Origin: Boseongicola sp.
GTDB taxonomy: Bacteria; Pseudomonadota; Alphaproteobacteria; Rhodobacterales; Rhodobacteraceae
NCBI GenBank assembly: GCA_028818055.1
Contig: JAPPOI010000230.1
Span: 1-33,453, forward strand
Reading direction: 5' to 3'
DNA length: 33,453 nucleotides
In this document: one piece after another, positions 8,903 to 15,192 of the stretch
Position numbering within the stretch: the first letter of the stretch is position 1
Layout of the letters: every line of letters starts with the position of its first letter
Notes under the pieces: generated by a model
Databases searched by the model: none
What the model saw: the letters and a program-made list of their open reading frames with translations, nothing else
What the model was told of the DNA's origin: nothing
Made by a program: the position numbers and the translations under genes

Positions 8903-9648
8903 ATCCAATCCTGCCAGGGCCCTTCCGGACGGAAGTAAGCAACGATGCGTGGTGGCCCATCACCTGCATTCCACGGCGCCATGCCATGGAGGCAATGACG
9001 ATGGATAAGCAGCGCTTCACCCGGTTCGGCTGGAAGTTCGACCCGGTCGCATTCGTTGAAACACCGATGCCGCGCTGAATGATATGCATCTGTCAGATCG
9101 ACTTCTGACCAATGCTCGGGCGCGACACCATCGAATGCTTTTGCAAAAGCGTCTCGCATGATCAGGTGGCTTTTCTCCCACACGACAAGCGGGCTTGCGT
9201 TTGACGGGTTGGAGGTCAGTGGAATGCCAAGAATATAGGCGTGCGGTTCTTTGAGCTTGCGTCTTCTATCAGCTCCCTCCGGCAACAGGCCATCGACATG
9301 GGCGGCGTCACGCTTGATGCGATACCGCGCCGCTGCTTCACTTTCGCCCTCAACTGGCTTCGGATAGCCGGGAAAAATCGCCGAAACTTGACCCGCATGT
9401 AACGGGATATCCGGCACGTGCGCCTTCAGGGTTTCCGGGTACTCGGGTCCTCCAGCTAGATGGCCAGTCTCATCATTGGGCAGGCAATCGACTCCGACAA
9501 ACCAAGTATCTTCGCAGCGATACCAATGACGGAGATCCGGCAGCAAGAGTATGTCATCGGCAACCGACTTGGCATGGTTTGCCCACTGAAGAACGTCATC
9601 AGAGCGCGGGATTTTGACCCAACCCAACGTGTCTAGCGAACCCTTCAT
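8899..9648 (-). CDS. Phytanoyl-CoA dioxygenase (PhyH)-like 2-oxoglutarate oxygenase
   Basis: This 249-residue protein has the layout of PhyH-family Fe(II)/2-oxoglutarate dioxygenases: a metal HxD motif in RDAAHVDGLLPEG near residue 117, a distal metal histidine in HRHCLHGMAPW near 220, and the 2-oxoglutarate-binding arginine in PPRIVAYFRPEGPW close to the C-terminus. The substrate is unknown. Its ATG overlaps the dusA stop codon by four bases, so the two are probably translationally coupled. Before integration of the neighbouring element it was likely the last gene of an MFS / NTF2-like / dusA / dioxygenase operon. It converges on the nitrile hydratase operon. Confidence 0.75.
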   Translation of the reverse strand: MKGSLDTLGWVKIPRSDDVLQWANHAKSVADDILLLPDLRHWYRCEDTWFVGVDCLPNDETGHLAGGPEYPETLKAHVPDIPLHAGQVSAIFPGYPKPVEGESEAAARYRIKRDAAHVDGLLPEGADRRRKLKEPHAYILGIPLTSNPSNASPLVVWEKSHLIMRDAFAKAFDGVAPEHWSEVDLTDAYHSARHRCFNECDRVELPAEPGEALLIHRHCLHGMAPWNAGDGPPRIVAYFRPEGPWQDWI

Positions 9649-10667
9649 GCCGCGTCCGCGCGGGGCACCTGAGCCAGAGCTTCTCGTATCAATTGAAAGT
9701 CGGCATCGGGTTGGGCAGCCCCTTCAGACAAGGTGCGCCGCCAAGCGCGCGCGCCGGGGCGTCCAGCAAAAAGGCCAAGCATGTGGCGCGTGATGCTGTG
9801 CAATCGCCCCCCTTCTGAAAGGTGGCGACCCACATAGTCCTCCATCGCTTCAGCGACATTATGAGGAAACTGAAACGGAGGCACAATTCCGAAGATCGCT
9901 GCATCGGCCTTACCGAGAATGTTCCATGGATTGTGATACGCGGCCCGCCCCAACATGGCACCGTCCAGACCTCGGCCCAGCGCATCCTGCGCCTCGGCAA
10001 GTGTTTCCAGCCCGCCGTTCAACGAAATGTGCAGATGCGGGAACATCTCTTTCATCCGATCGACCAATTCGTAGTCCAGCGGCGGAACCTCGCGGTTCTC
10101 TTTCGGGCTGAGACCTTGAAGCCATGCTTTCCGCGCGTGAATTGCAAAGCGCGTTACGCCAACGTCGCTGACCTTGGCCAGAAAGTCAGGCAACACCTCG
10201 CTTGGGTTCTGATCATCCACACCAATTCGGCATTTGACCGTCACCGGAACATCGACGGTCGCGCGCATTGCGGCGCAACACTCCGCCACCAAATCCGGTG
10301 TTTTCATCAAAACTGCGCCGAAAGTTCCCGATTGGACCCGATCGGACGGACACCCAACATTGAGATTGATTTCGTCATATCCTTCGGCCGCTCCCATTCT
10401 TGCCGCTTCGGCCAACTCATCAGGATCAGAGCCACCAAGTTGCAGTGCAACGGGATGTTCGGCCTGATCATAGCGCAGAAGATGACGCGCATTTCCCCGG
10501 ACCAAAGCCGGCGCGGTAACCATCTCTGTATAAAGCAGCGTCTGACGCGACATCAGCCGGTGAAAATACCGGCAATGTCTGTCCGTCCAATCCATCATAG
10601 GAGCTATAGATAGACGCGCAGCACGCGATACGCCTTGTTTTGTTGGCTTTTCTGTTGTTTCCGCCAT
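9645..10667 (-). CDS. dusA: tRNA-dihydrouridine(20/20a) synthase, 5' end replaced by the island
   Basis: This 340-residue flavoenzyme reduces uridine 20/20a in the D-loop of tRNA. Signatures are RLSIAPMMDWTDRHCRYF at the N-terminus (FMN-binding TIM barrel), the catalytic-cysteine motif NLNVGCPSDRVQSGTFGAVLM, and KCRIGVDD, all typical of DusA. The start is ATG 10667; a GTG at 10682 with an upstream acggaa stretch is an alternative. The first residues (MAETTEKPTKQGVSRA) are supplied by the integrated element. The original start, encoding MATLSVNEHARLSCAPMMD, survives at 24825 on the other side of the island. The coding region is therefore intact, but its promoter now belongs to the element. It is coupled to the downstream dioxygenase gene by an ATGA overlap. 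Confidence 0.95.
   Translation of the reverse strand: MAETTEKPTKQGVSRAARLSIAPMMDWTDRHCRYFHRLMSRQTLLYTEMVTAPALVRGNARHLLRYDQAEHPVALQLGGSDPDELAEAARMGAAEGYDEINLNVGCPSDRVQSGTFGAVLMKTPDLVAECCAAMRATVDVPVTVKCRIGVDDQNPSEVLPDFLAKVSDVGVTRFAIHARKAWLQGLSPKENREVPPLDYELVDRMKEMFPHLHISLNGGLETLAEAQDALGRGLDGAMLGRAAYHNPWNILGKADAAIFGIVPPFQFPHNVAEAMEDYVGRHLSEGGRLHSITRHMLGLFAGRPGARAWRRTLSEGAAQPDADFQLIREALAQVPRADAA
10586..10604 (-). other. Left attachment site inside dusA
   Basis: The minus-strand sequence gctcctatgatggattgga encodes APMMDW of DusA. It matches the right-end copy at 17 of 19 positions. Position 6 differs (T here, A at the right) and position 16 differs (T here, G at the right), which places strand exchange in the identical stretch atgatggat between them. 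Confidence 0.88.
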
Positions 10668-10726
10668 ATTTCTAACTGACACGATTCCGTATGATTTTGC
10701 CCTATTTCGGCCTGTTTTGACATATG

Positions 10727-10765
10727 GTATGACTCAGAGTCATACGAGATTATCAGGAGTCATAC
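10727..10765. repeat. Palindrome and repeat, candidate integrase arm sites or operator
   Basis: The nine-base unit gtatgactc occurs at 10727-10735. It occurs inverted as gagtcatac at 10737-10745, making a perfect 19-bp palindrome around one A, and inverted again at 10757-10765. The last copy ends four bases before the integrase ATG and overlaps its ribosome site. The same unit recurs at 24701-24709 near the right end. It could be an arm-type integrase site, an autoregulatory operator, or both. Confidence 0.6.
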
Positions 10766-10769
10766 CAGA

Positions 10770-11882
10770 ATGGCCACTTTCAGAGAACGTACATTGAAGA
10801 GCGGCAAAACCAGCGTGACGGCGCAGATTGTGCGACGAAACCCTGCATATCAGGAATCGAAGACCTTTGACAAACGCAAGACCGCCGAAGCATGGGCGAA
10901 GAAACGCGAGAGTGAGATTGACGCCGAGATTGCTGCCGGACGCACTCCCAAGAAGCGCAGTGAAATGCGTGTCACCCTTGGCGATGCCATAGACAAATAT
11001 GTGGACGAGTCCATGCGTGAGATTGGCGGGACCAAAGCTCAAGTCTTGCGGACCATTCGAAACGAATACCCAATCGCAGAAATGCGCTGCGACAGGATCA
11101 CAGCACCAGACATAGTAGCCTTCGCCCGCGAACTTCACCAGCGCCCCGGTGTTGGCTCACCCGCAACGGTTATGAACTACTTGTCGCACCTTTCCGCCGT
11201 CTTCACACACGCCCCTGCCCTCTGGGGCTTTCAACTGGACCGGCAGGCTATGGAAGACGCCATGATTGCTATCAAGCACGCTGGCATTGCGAAGCGCTCC
11301 GAAGAGCGTGACCGCCGCCCTACCCTCGCCGAACTTGATAAAATCATGGCGCACTTTGTCCGGGCCTCCGAACACGATCCGCGTTGTATTCCCATGCATC
11401 GGATCGTTGCTTTCGCGATTTTCAGCACCCGCCGTCAGGCGGAGATTTGTCGGATCACTTGGGAGGAATACGACCCCGACGCCAAGCGCGTTATGGTGCG
11501 TAAGATGAAGAACCCCGGCGATAAGGGCGGCAGAGATACGGTAGTGGAACTGCCAGACCCCTGCGCTTCGATCATAGCCGCAATGCCCCACAAGAAAGAT
11601 CGCATCTTCCCCTTCAATAGCGACACGGTAAGCCGCCGCTTCACCGAAGCTTGTGCGGTTCTGGGCATCGAAGACCTGCACTTCCATGATCTGCGCCATG
11701 AAGGGGCAAGCCGTTTGGCCGAGATTGGACGGACGGTTCCGCAGCTAATGGCTGTGACGGGGCACCGATCAATGGCAAGTCTGGACCGCTATACGCATGT
11801 TCGGCAAATCGGAGACAAATACGAAGGATGGAAGTGGCTGGATGTGGTCACCATGGCCAGTGACAGGCACGCGGTTTCTTAA
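10770..11882 (+). CDS. int: Tyrosine-type site-specific integrase
   Basis: This 370-residue phage-type integrase has an N-terminal arm-binding region, a SAM-like core-binding domain (about residues 65-165) and a C-terminal catalytic domain. Catalytic residues are visible: Arg222 in STRRQAEI, His306 and Arg309 in FHDLRHEGASRL, His332 in TGHRSMASLDRYTH, and the nucleophile Tyr341 in the same stretch. The position beside the 5' end of dusA and the duplicated dusA core imply that it recombines in dusA. The gene is transcribed away from dusA, inward into the island. The ATG at 10770 lies next to a cluster of gtatgactc repeats that could mediate autoregulation. Confidence 0.95.
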   Translation: MATFRERTLKSGKTSVTAQIVRRNPAYQESKTFDKRKTAEAWAKKRESEIDAEIAAGRTPKKRSEMRVTLGDAIDKYVDESMREIGGTKAQVLRTIRNEYPIAEMRCDRITAPDIVAFARELHQRPGVGSPATVMNYLSHLSAVFTHAPALWGFQLDRQAMEDAMIAIKHAGIAKRSEERDRRPTLAELDKIMAHFVRASEHDPRCIPMHRIVAFAIFSTRRQAEICRITWEEYDPDAKRVMVRKMKNPGDKGGRDTVVELPDPCASIIAAMPHKKDRIFPFNSDTVSRRFTEACAVLGIEDLHFHDLRHEGASRLAEIGRTVPQLMAVTGHRSMASLDRYTHVRQIGDKYEGWKWLDVVTMASDRHAVS

Positions 11883-12136
11883 TGGTGTAGCTTCTCGAAC
11901 TCCCGGCGGGCGTCAGCCCGCCGCCTGTCGATGTATTCGGCAAGGTCCTGCAAATATACGCCCTTGGCGCTCTTTTGGCTTTCTTCCATTCGCATCACCG
12001 GCAGCGCAATGCTCCCGTCATCCACCTTGCGAAGGAATACCCGCCGATCCAATCCGAAATGATCACGCGCGACCACATCTACAGGAATAACCGGCTGGCC
12101 TTCGTACTGGGCCATTAACATCCACAACGTATTCAA
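11879..12136 (-). CDS. PrtN-like pyocin-activator family regulator
   Basis: This 85-residue protein resembles the pyocin activator PrtN family: MNTLWMLMAQYEGQPVIPVDVV at the start and the conserved MRMEESQKSAKGVYLQDLAEYID in the second half. In Pseudomonas, PrtN activates bacteriocin genes after RecA-dependent loss of its repressor. In islands, homologues are probably regulators of element genes or excision. The TTG at 12136 is chosen because the family begins MNT...LMAQY; an ATG at 12121 or 12115 would lose that. The gene converges on the integrase gene with a four-base overlap and is divergent from the long operon of small genes starting at 12394. No bacteriocin or tail genes are present here, so the target set must differ from that of Pseudomonas. 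Confidence 0.82.
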   Translation of the reverse strand: MNTLWMLMAQYEGQPVIPVDVVARDHFGLDRRVFLRKVDDGSIALPVMRMEESQKSAKGVYLQDLAEYIDRRRADARREFEKLHH

Positions 12137-12219
12137 CTGCTACATTCCCAAGCCTACGGTCCTTCCTCCAAGCGTTACGTTTCGGTGGCGATTAGATAGG
12201 ACATCCACGCCGGATCAGT

Positions 12220-12233
12220 CAAGATAAATCTTG
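12220..12233. promoter_or_regulatory. Small palindrome in the divergent promoter region
   Basis: The sequence caagataaatcttg has six-base arms around aa. It sits between the PrtN-like gene and the divergent operon starting at 12394, where an operator would be expected. The assignment depends on symmetry and position only. Confidence 0.35.
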
Positions 12234-12393
12234 TCTAAGTGTATGATTTCGCTTCATTTGTTTAGCATGGCGGGAAATTACACCCACCAACATTCATTGT
12301 AATCAAGCGCGACCGTCACATTTGTTAGTGATTCGTTTTTGTGGTATATGGTGTGTCAAGAAAAAAGTTTTCCCACACATCGGATACACGAAA

Positions 12394-12912
12394 ATGGCAA
12401 TCGACAATCTGTCGTCGTTCAAGAAAATGCTGAGCGACGAAAGCAACGAAGACCTCAAGTTCAAAGCCCAAGAGATCGCGGCACAATACATCGGTGAAGC
12501 GGCGCAGCGCGGTGTGCAAATGACGTTAGATGACGCCTACAGCCTGAGCGCGGTACGGCTGCACGTTCTCACCGGTGAACGCGTCACCGATGATTGGTGG
12601 TCTGAGGCAGAAGGGGCGCTGGATAGCTTCCAGAAGGCCCGTGAAGATCGCGAGATCATGGAAGCGATCAACGATGAAGACGGCGACCTGAAACGCAGGG
12701 CCGATGCCGAGGCGGCGTTGCAGGCGGAACTTGATACGCTCTCGCCGATCGAACGCATGAAGCGTGCCCGCGAACTGGGCCAGCGCCTGCCCGGCCCCGG
12801 CGAAATCAAGCCTCGGCCCCTTAGCCCGGCTGAGAAAGCCGCCGCACTCCAAGAACTGGAACGCCTTCCGGCGGCGATGCGGCTTGTCCGTCTGCGGGAA
12901 TTGGGCCTGTGA
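12394..12912 (+). CDS. Hypothetical protein, first gene of the island operon
   Basis: This 172-residue acidic, mostly helical protein begins MAIDNLSSFKKMLSDESNED. The middle has an Ala/Glu-rich helical stretch (ALDSFQKAREDREIMEAINDE). The C-terminus has a repeated motif: SPIERMKRARELGQ and, about 45 residues later, LPAAMRLVRLRELGL, suggesting two related helical hairpins. I do not recognise the family. The ATG at 12394 is chosen from sequence character; upstream codons to 12322 look non-coding and no good ribosome site is seen for any start. Its stop overlaps the next gene by four bases (GTGA). It heads a run of seven genes with mostly overlapping ends. Confidence 0.65.
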   Translation: MAIDNLSSFKKMLSDESNEDLKFKAQEIAAQYIGEAAQRGVQMTLDDAYSLSAVRLHVLTGERVTDDWWSEAEGALDSFQKAREDREIMEAINDEDGDLKRRADAEAALQAELDTLSPIERMKRARELGQRLPGPGEIKPRPLSPAEKAAALQELERLPAAMRLVRLRELGL

Positions 12913-13172
12913 CTCTGTACGTTTCAAACGGCGACATGGCCGAAGTCATGGGGGTGGACGTGCCCAGCTTCTCCAAATTCCTGCGCGTTGCAGGCAGGCC
13001 GCAAGCACCCACGGAATCTATCCGGTCACGCCGCTCTGCATGGCAGGAGCGCGGCTATCCGGTGGATGCTGCCGTTGCATTCCTCTATCGGCACAGTCGC
13101 CATTTTGGGGCGCTGCAAGAAACGAAGCTGCGGGAACTGGCGCGCCCCACTGCGCGGGCGGTAGCGTCATGA
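12909..13172 (+). CDS. Hypothetical small protein, possibly DNA-binding
   Basis: This 87-residue protein starts at GTG 12909 within the GTGA overlap with the upstream stop, indicating coupled translation. The segment NGDMAEVMGVDVPSFSKFLRVAGR looks like a helix-turn-helix of the kind found in small phage regulators. The remainder is basic (SRRSAWQERGY, TKLRELARPTARAV). No catalytic motif is visible. The stop codon overlaps the ATG of the next gene. A role in replication or regulation of the element is possible, but the function is not identified. Confidence 0.6.
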   Translation: MTLYVSNGDMAEVMGVDVPSFSKFLRVAGRPQAPTESIRSRRSAWQERGYPVDAAVAFLYRHSRHFGALQETKLRELARPTARAVAS

Positions 13173-13351
13173 CTGGCGTCGCAGACCGTATCCTTGCCGA
13201 GTTGCGCCGGTACGGCGCGGACCCGCGCTCTATGTTTGAACCGGCCCCGCGCGGCGGTTGGCTCTGGACCGGGCCGGGTGGCGATTACAGTTTCGTCACA
13301 TCGGAGGAGCGCGGACACATCATTCGGGTGATCGAAGATGAGCGCGATTGA
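13169..13351 (+). CDS. Hypothetical 60-residue protein
   Basis: The ATG at 13169 overlaps the preceding TGA (ATGA). The product is MTGVADRILAELRRYGADP, followed by RGGWLWTGPGGDYSFVTSEER and a helical C-terminus. It has one probable N-terminal helix and a Gly/Trp-rich turn region, with no recognised domain. Start and end are fixed by the overlaps with both neighbours: its last fourteen bases overlap the next gene. Confidence 0.55.
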   Translation: MTGVADRILAELRRYGADPRSMFEPAPRGGWLWTGPGGDYSFVTSEERGHIIRVIEDERD

Positions 13352-13820
13352 CGGATCAATCCCAATGGCGCGGGAAGACGAAGAGGCGTTCAGCCGCTTT
13401 GTTGTCTTCGAGTCGATGACATTCCAAGACGCCTTCATTGAAAGCCGCCCCGGCCCGCGCCCAGAGCGTTCAAACAGCGCCCGCGTTCAGGCCAGCCGTA
13501 TGGCAAAGCGCACTGAGGTGCGGCGGGCCTACTTGGCAAAGCAAAAGGCGCACACTGCGGCACCGGTTGCGGTATCGACGGACCCACAATCCATTCTCCG
13601 TTTGATGGACCAAGTATCCGCCGCTTTGTTGCAGGCATCGAAGACAGCGAAGGCACACGGGGCTGACCGTCTTGCCAATTCGATCAAGCAAAGCCTTGTT
13701 CGGCACGTTGGAAGGCATTCAAGGGTATCGCAACGCGTCGAAAATCCGGGTGCAGTTCGGACGGCCGATGAAGGTGACGTGGAACGGCTGGCCCGCCGCA
13801 TCTTGGACATTGAACCATGA
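13338..13820 (+). CDS. Hypothetical protein, weakly like a small terminase subunit
   Basis: This 160-residue protein has an N-terminal region (FSRFVVFESMTFQDAFIES, then a basic ARVQASRMAKRTEVRRAYLAKQKA) loosely reminiscent of the helix-turn-helix plus 'mate-chain' region of phage small terminase subunits. In those proteins a run of R/K/A residues follows the DNA-binding helices. The C-terminal half is helical and ends VERLARRILDIEP. No large terminase gene is in the window. Some phage satellites carry only a small terminase gene to redirect helper packaging, so the resemblance deserves a check, but by eye it is weak. The gene overlaps both neighbours. Confidence 0.5.
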   Translation: MSAIDGSIPMAREDEEAFSRFVVFESMTFQDAFIESRPGPRPERSNSARVQASRMAKRTEVRRAYLAKQKAHTAAPVAVSTDPQSILRLMDQVSAALLQASKTAKAHGADRLANSIKQSLVRHVGRHSRVSQRVENPGAVRTADEGDVERLARRILDIEP

Positions 13821-14146
13821 GTCAAATCGAGGCTTTGACGTATGTCTGCGTAACCTCACTGGCAGAATTGAAGTCTGGTGTAGCTGCCTTGGAAGACGCA
13901 GACAGCCGCACAATCGACGCGCGTCTGCGAAATTTGGAAGCGACAGCCTCGACGCTCAGTTCAGGTTTGGACAAGCTTTCGAAGTGGCTTGATGAGTTGC
14001 CGCCAGAACACCCTGACAGCGCACAGAAAGGCCCCGTGAAGCCCGTTGACGACGGCGGACTGCTTTTGCGTGCAGCACAGAAGTTGGGGGAACTTCTGGA
14101 TGCTCACAGTTCCTTCGGAGACCATGGGGTTGTCGATGAAAAATAG
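13817..14146 (+). CDS. Hypothetical coiled-coil protein
   Basis: This 109-residue protein starts at the ATG within an ATGA overlap. Residues 15-60 (LAELKSGVAALEDAD through LRNLEATASTLSSGLDKLSKWLDEL) form a leucine-heptad coiled coil. A proline-rich linker and a second helix (LLLRAAQKLGELLDAHS) follow. No recognised domain is present. It lies within the compact small-gene operon and its end overlaps the start of the zinc-ribbon gene. The function is unknown. Confidence 0.58.
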   Translation: MSQIEALTYVCVTSLAELKSGVAALEDADSRTIDARLRNLEATASTLSSGLDKLSKWLDELPPEHPDSAQKGPVKPVDDGGLLLRAAQKLGELLDAHSSFGDHGVVDEK

Positions 14147-14492
14147 CCTTCCCTTCGCCGTGCCTGCATCCATCCTGACGGACGAATGTTCGTCTGCCAG
14201 CTTGCCAATCGGGCCAGTTAGCGCCGCTGACGCGGCCCATCTGTTCACTGAGCACTATGACAGCGCAGCCGACTATTTCAGCGACGGGCGGTTTGTGCGC
14301 CGTATTGTCAGTATTGATGAGGCCCGCGTTAGCGGGCTGCGCTTTGCCTTCACTGGCGAGCGTTGTCCGCAGTGCGGTGCATACTCGGTGCGAAAGATGC
14401 GCGGCGGACGGCGCGGTTCGGAATGCACCCAATGTCTCAAACTACGCGAACAACGCCGCCGGGCACGGCGCGCGAATGAGGGTTTCAAATGA
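14136..14492 (+). CDS. Small zinc-ribbon protein
   Basis: This 118-residue protein has a C-terminal zinc ribbon: CPQCGAYSVRKMRGGRRG followed by CTQC (CxxC...CxxC, spacing about 17), then a highly basic tail (LREQRRRARRANEG), suggesting nucleic-acid contact. The N-terminal part (GPVSAADAAHLFTEHYDSAADYFSDGRFVRRI) is not recognised. The start is taken at ATG 14136 with GGGG six bases ahead; ATG 14124 is an alternative. Both overlap the upstream gene. The end overlaps the next gene by four bases (ATGA). It may be a small DNA-binding or transcription factor of the element. Confidence 0.6.
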   Translation: MKNSLPFAVPASILTDECSSASLPIGPVSAADAAHLFTEHYDSAADYFSDGRFVRRIVSIDEARVSGLRFAFTGERCPQCGAYSVRKMRGGRRGSECTQCLKLREQRRRARRANEGFK

Positions 14493-14836
14493 CTCGTAAA
14501 TCGGTACGCAAGAGCGGCCTCGATAGCGGACACAACCCGCCCACAATTGTTCTCAGCAAAGAGGGCAAACTTTGCACCGGAAACGGATCACCCTTCCGGG
14601 ACCTTGGGGCGTACCCGCTGGACCTGATTTCCTACGAAGCCGGGTCATTTGACGTGGTGAAAAGTGAAGCCGATCTGAGGGCGGCAATCACGCGCATTGG
14701 GCGGATGCTGGGCAAAACCTTCGACGCAGAGACGGCAATCGCCGATGCCATGCGGCCAGCACCCGTTAGGGCACGCAATCAATACAGCGAACTGTGGGCC
14801 AGTCAGGCGCTGGACGTCGGCTTTCTGACATATTGA
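14489..14836 (+). CDS. Hypothetical protein, last gene of the small-gene operon
   Basis: This 115-residue protein has a basic N-terminus (MTRKSVRKSGLDSGHNPP), then a mixed region (LISYEAGSFDVVKSEADLRAAI) and a helical C-terminal part (TRIGRMLGKTFDAETAIADAM). No family is recognised. The start is fixed by the ATGA overlap with the zinc-ribbon gene. It ends about 170 bases before a set of strong secondary structures that precede the large replication-like gene. Confidence 0.58.
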   Translation: MTRKSVRKSGLDSGHNPPTIVLSKEGKLCTGNGSPFRDLGAYPLDLISYEAGSFDVVKSEADLRAAITRIGRMLGKTFDAETAIADAMRPAPVRARNQYSELWASQALDVGFLTY

Positions 14837-15009
14837 GCATGATTTTTCGTGATGTATCTCGGCATATCGGCAATCATCTGTTATATGTTTGCGCTCAATT
14901 CTGCGTCATTGATGCCCATTTCAGGCCAATCGCAGGCTCTAGGCAAGGTTGTGATCATTGTGGAAACTATAGCTTGCGCGAAAAAGCCTTGACAATCTCA
15001 AATCCACAA

Positions 15010-15037
15010 AAGTCACGCGACCGAGAGGTGGTGACTT
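15010..15037. repeat. Hairpin upstream of the three-way-junction element
   Basis: The arms aagtcac (15010-15016) and gtgactt (15031-15037) pair perfectly. An inner helix acc/ggt closes a gaga tetraloop (15020-15029). It stands 25 bases before the larger folded element and may be part of the same structure. Confidence 0.5.
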
Positions 15038-15062
15038 AGTGATTCGCATGTGATAAAAGAAA

Positions 15063-15120
15063 TGGACCTGTCAGCACCCCGGCAAGGGTGGTCTCACGGA
15101 GAAATGAGACGACAGGTCCA
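15063..15120. other. Candidate structured RNA or origin: perfect three-way junction
   Basis: The outer stem is tggacctgtc (15063-15072) with gacaggtcca (15111-15120), ten perfect pairs. It encloses hairpin one, caccc/gggtg with loop cggcaa (15075-15090), and immediately hairpin two, gtctca/tgagac with loop cggagaaa (15091-15110). Only two bases (15073-15074) are unpaired at the junction. So compact a fold is unlikely by chance. It starts 130 bases before the AAA+/replication-like gene, so a regulatory leader, a small RNA, or a recognition structure for that protein are the options. It matches no riboswitch or ribozyme consensus that I recognise. Confidence 0.6.
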
Positions 15121-15192
15121 GTAAATACAACACCCGGAACCTAATCTTTCGCAAAGAAAAAAGCAAGCGAAGTCGGTTCCCAAAATCGGAGA

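Larger units (their letters stand above)
14837..15192. other. Non-coding region ahead of the replication-like gene
   Basis: No gene is visible over 356 bases. The first half is AT-rich with no clear promoter, although cttgaca occurs near 14986. The second half holds a hairpin (15010-15037) and a three-way-junction fold (15063-15120). The region could be a structured leader RNA for the downstream gene or an origin-type element. Confidence 0.5.

Noticed and set aside
9822-10613. Open frame of 263 codons on the plus strand opposite dusA
   Set aside because: dusA is unmistakable on the other strand. The opposing translation shows no family features.
15063-15120. Hammerhead-type ribozyme
   Set aside because: A three-way junction is present, but the conserved CUGAUGA and GAAA core sequences are not at the junction on either strand.
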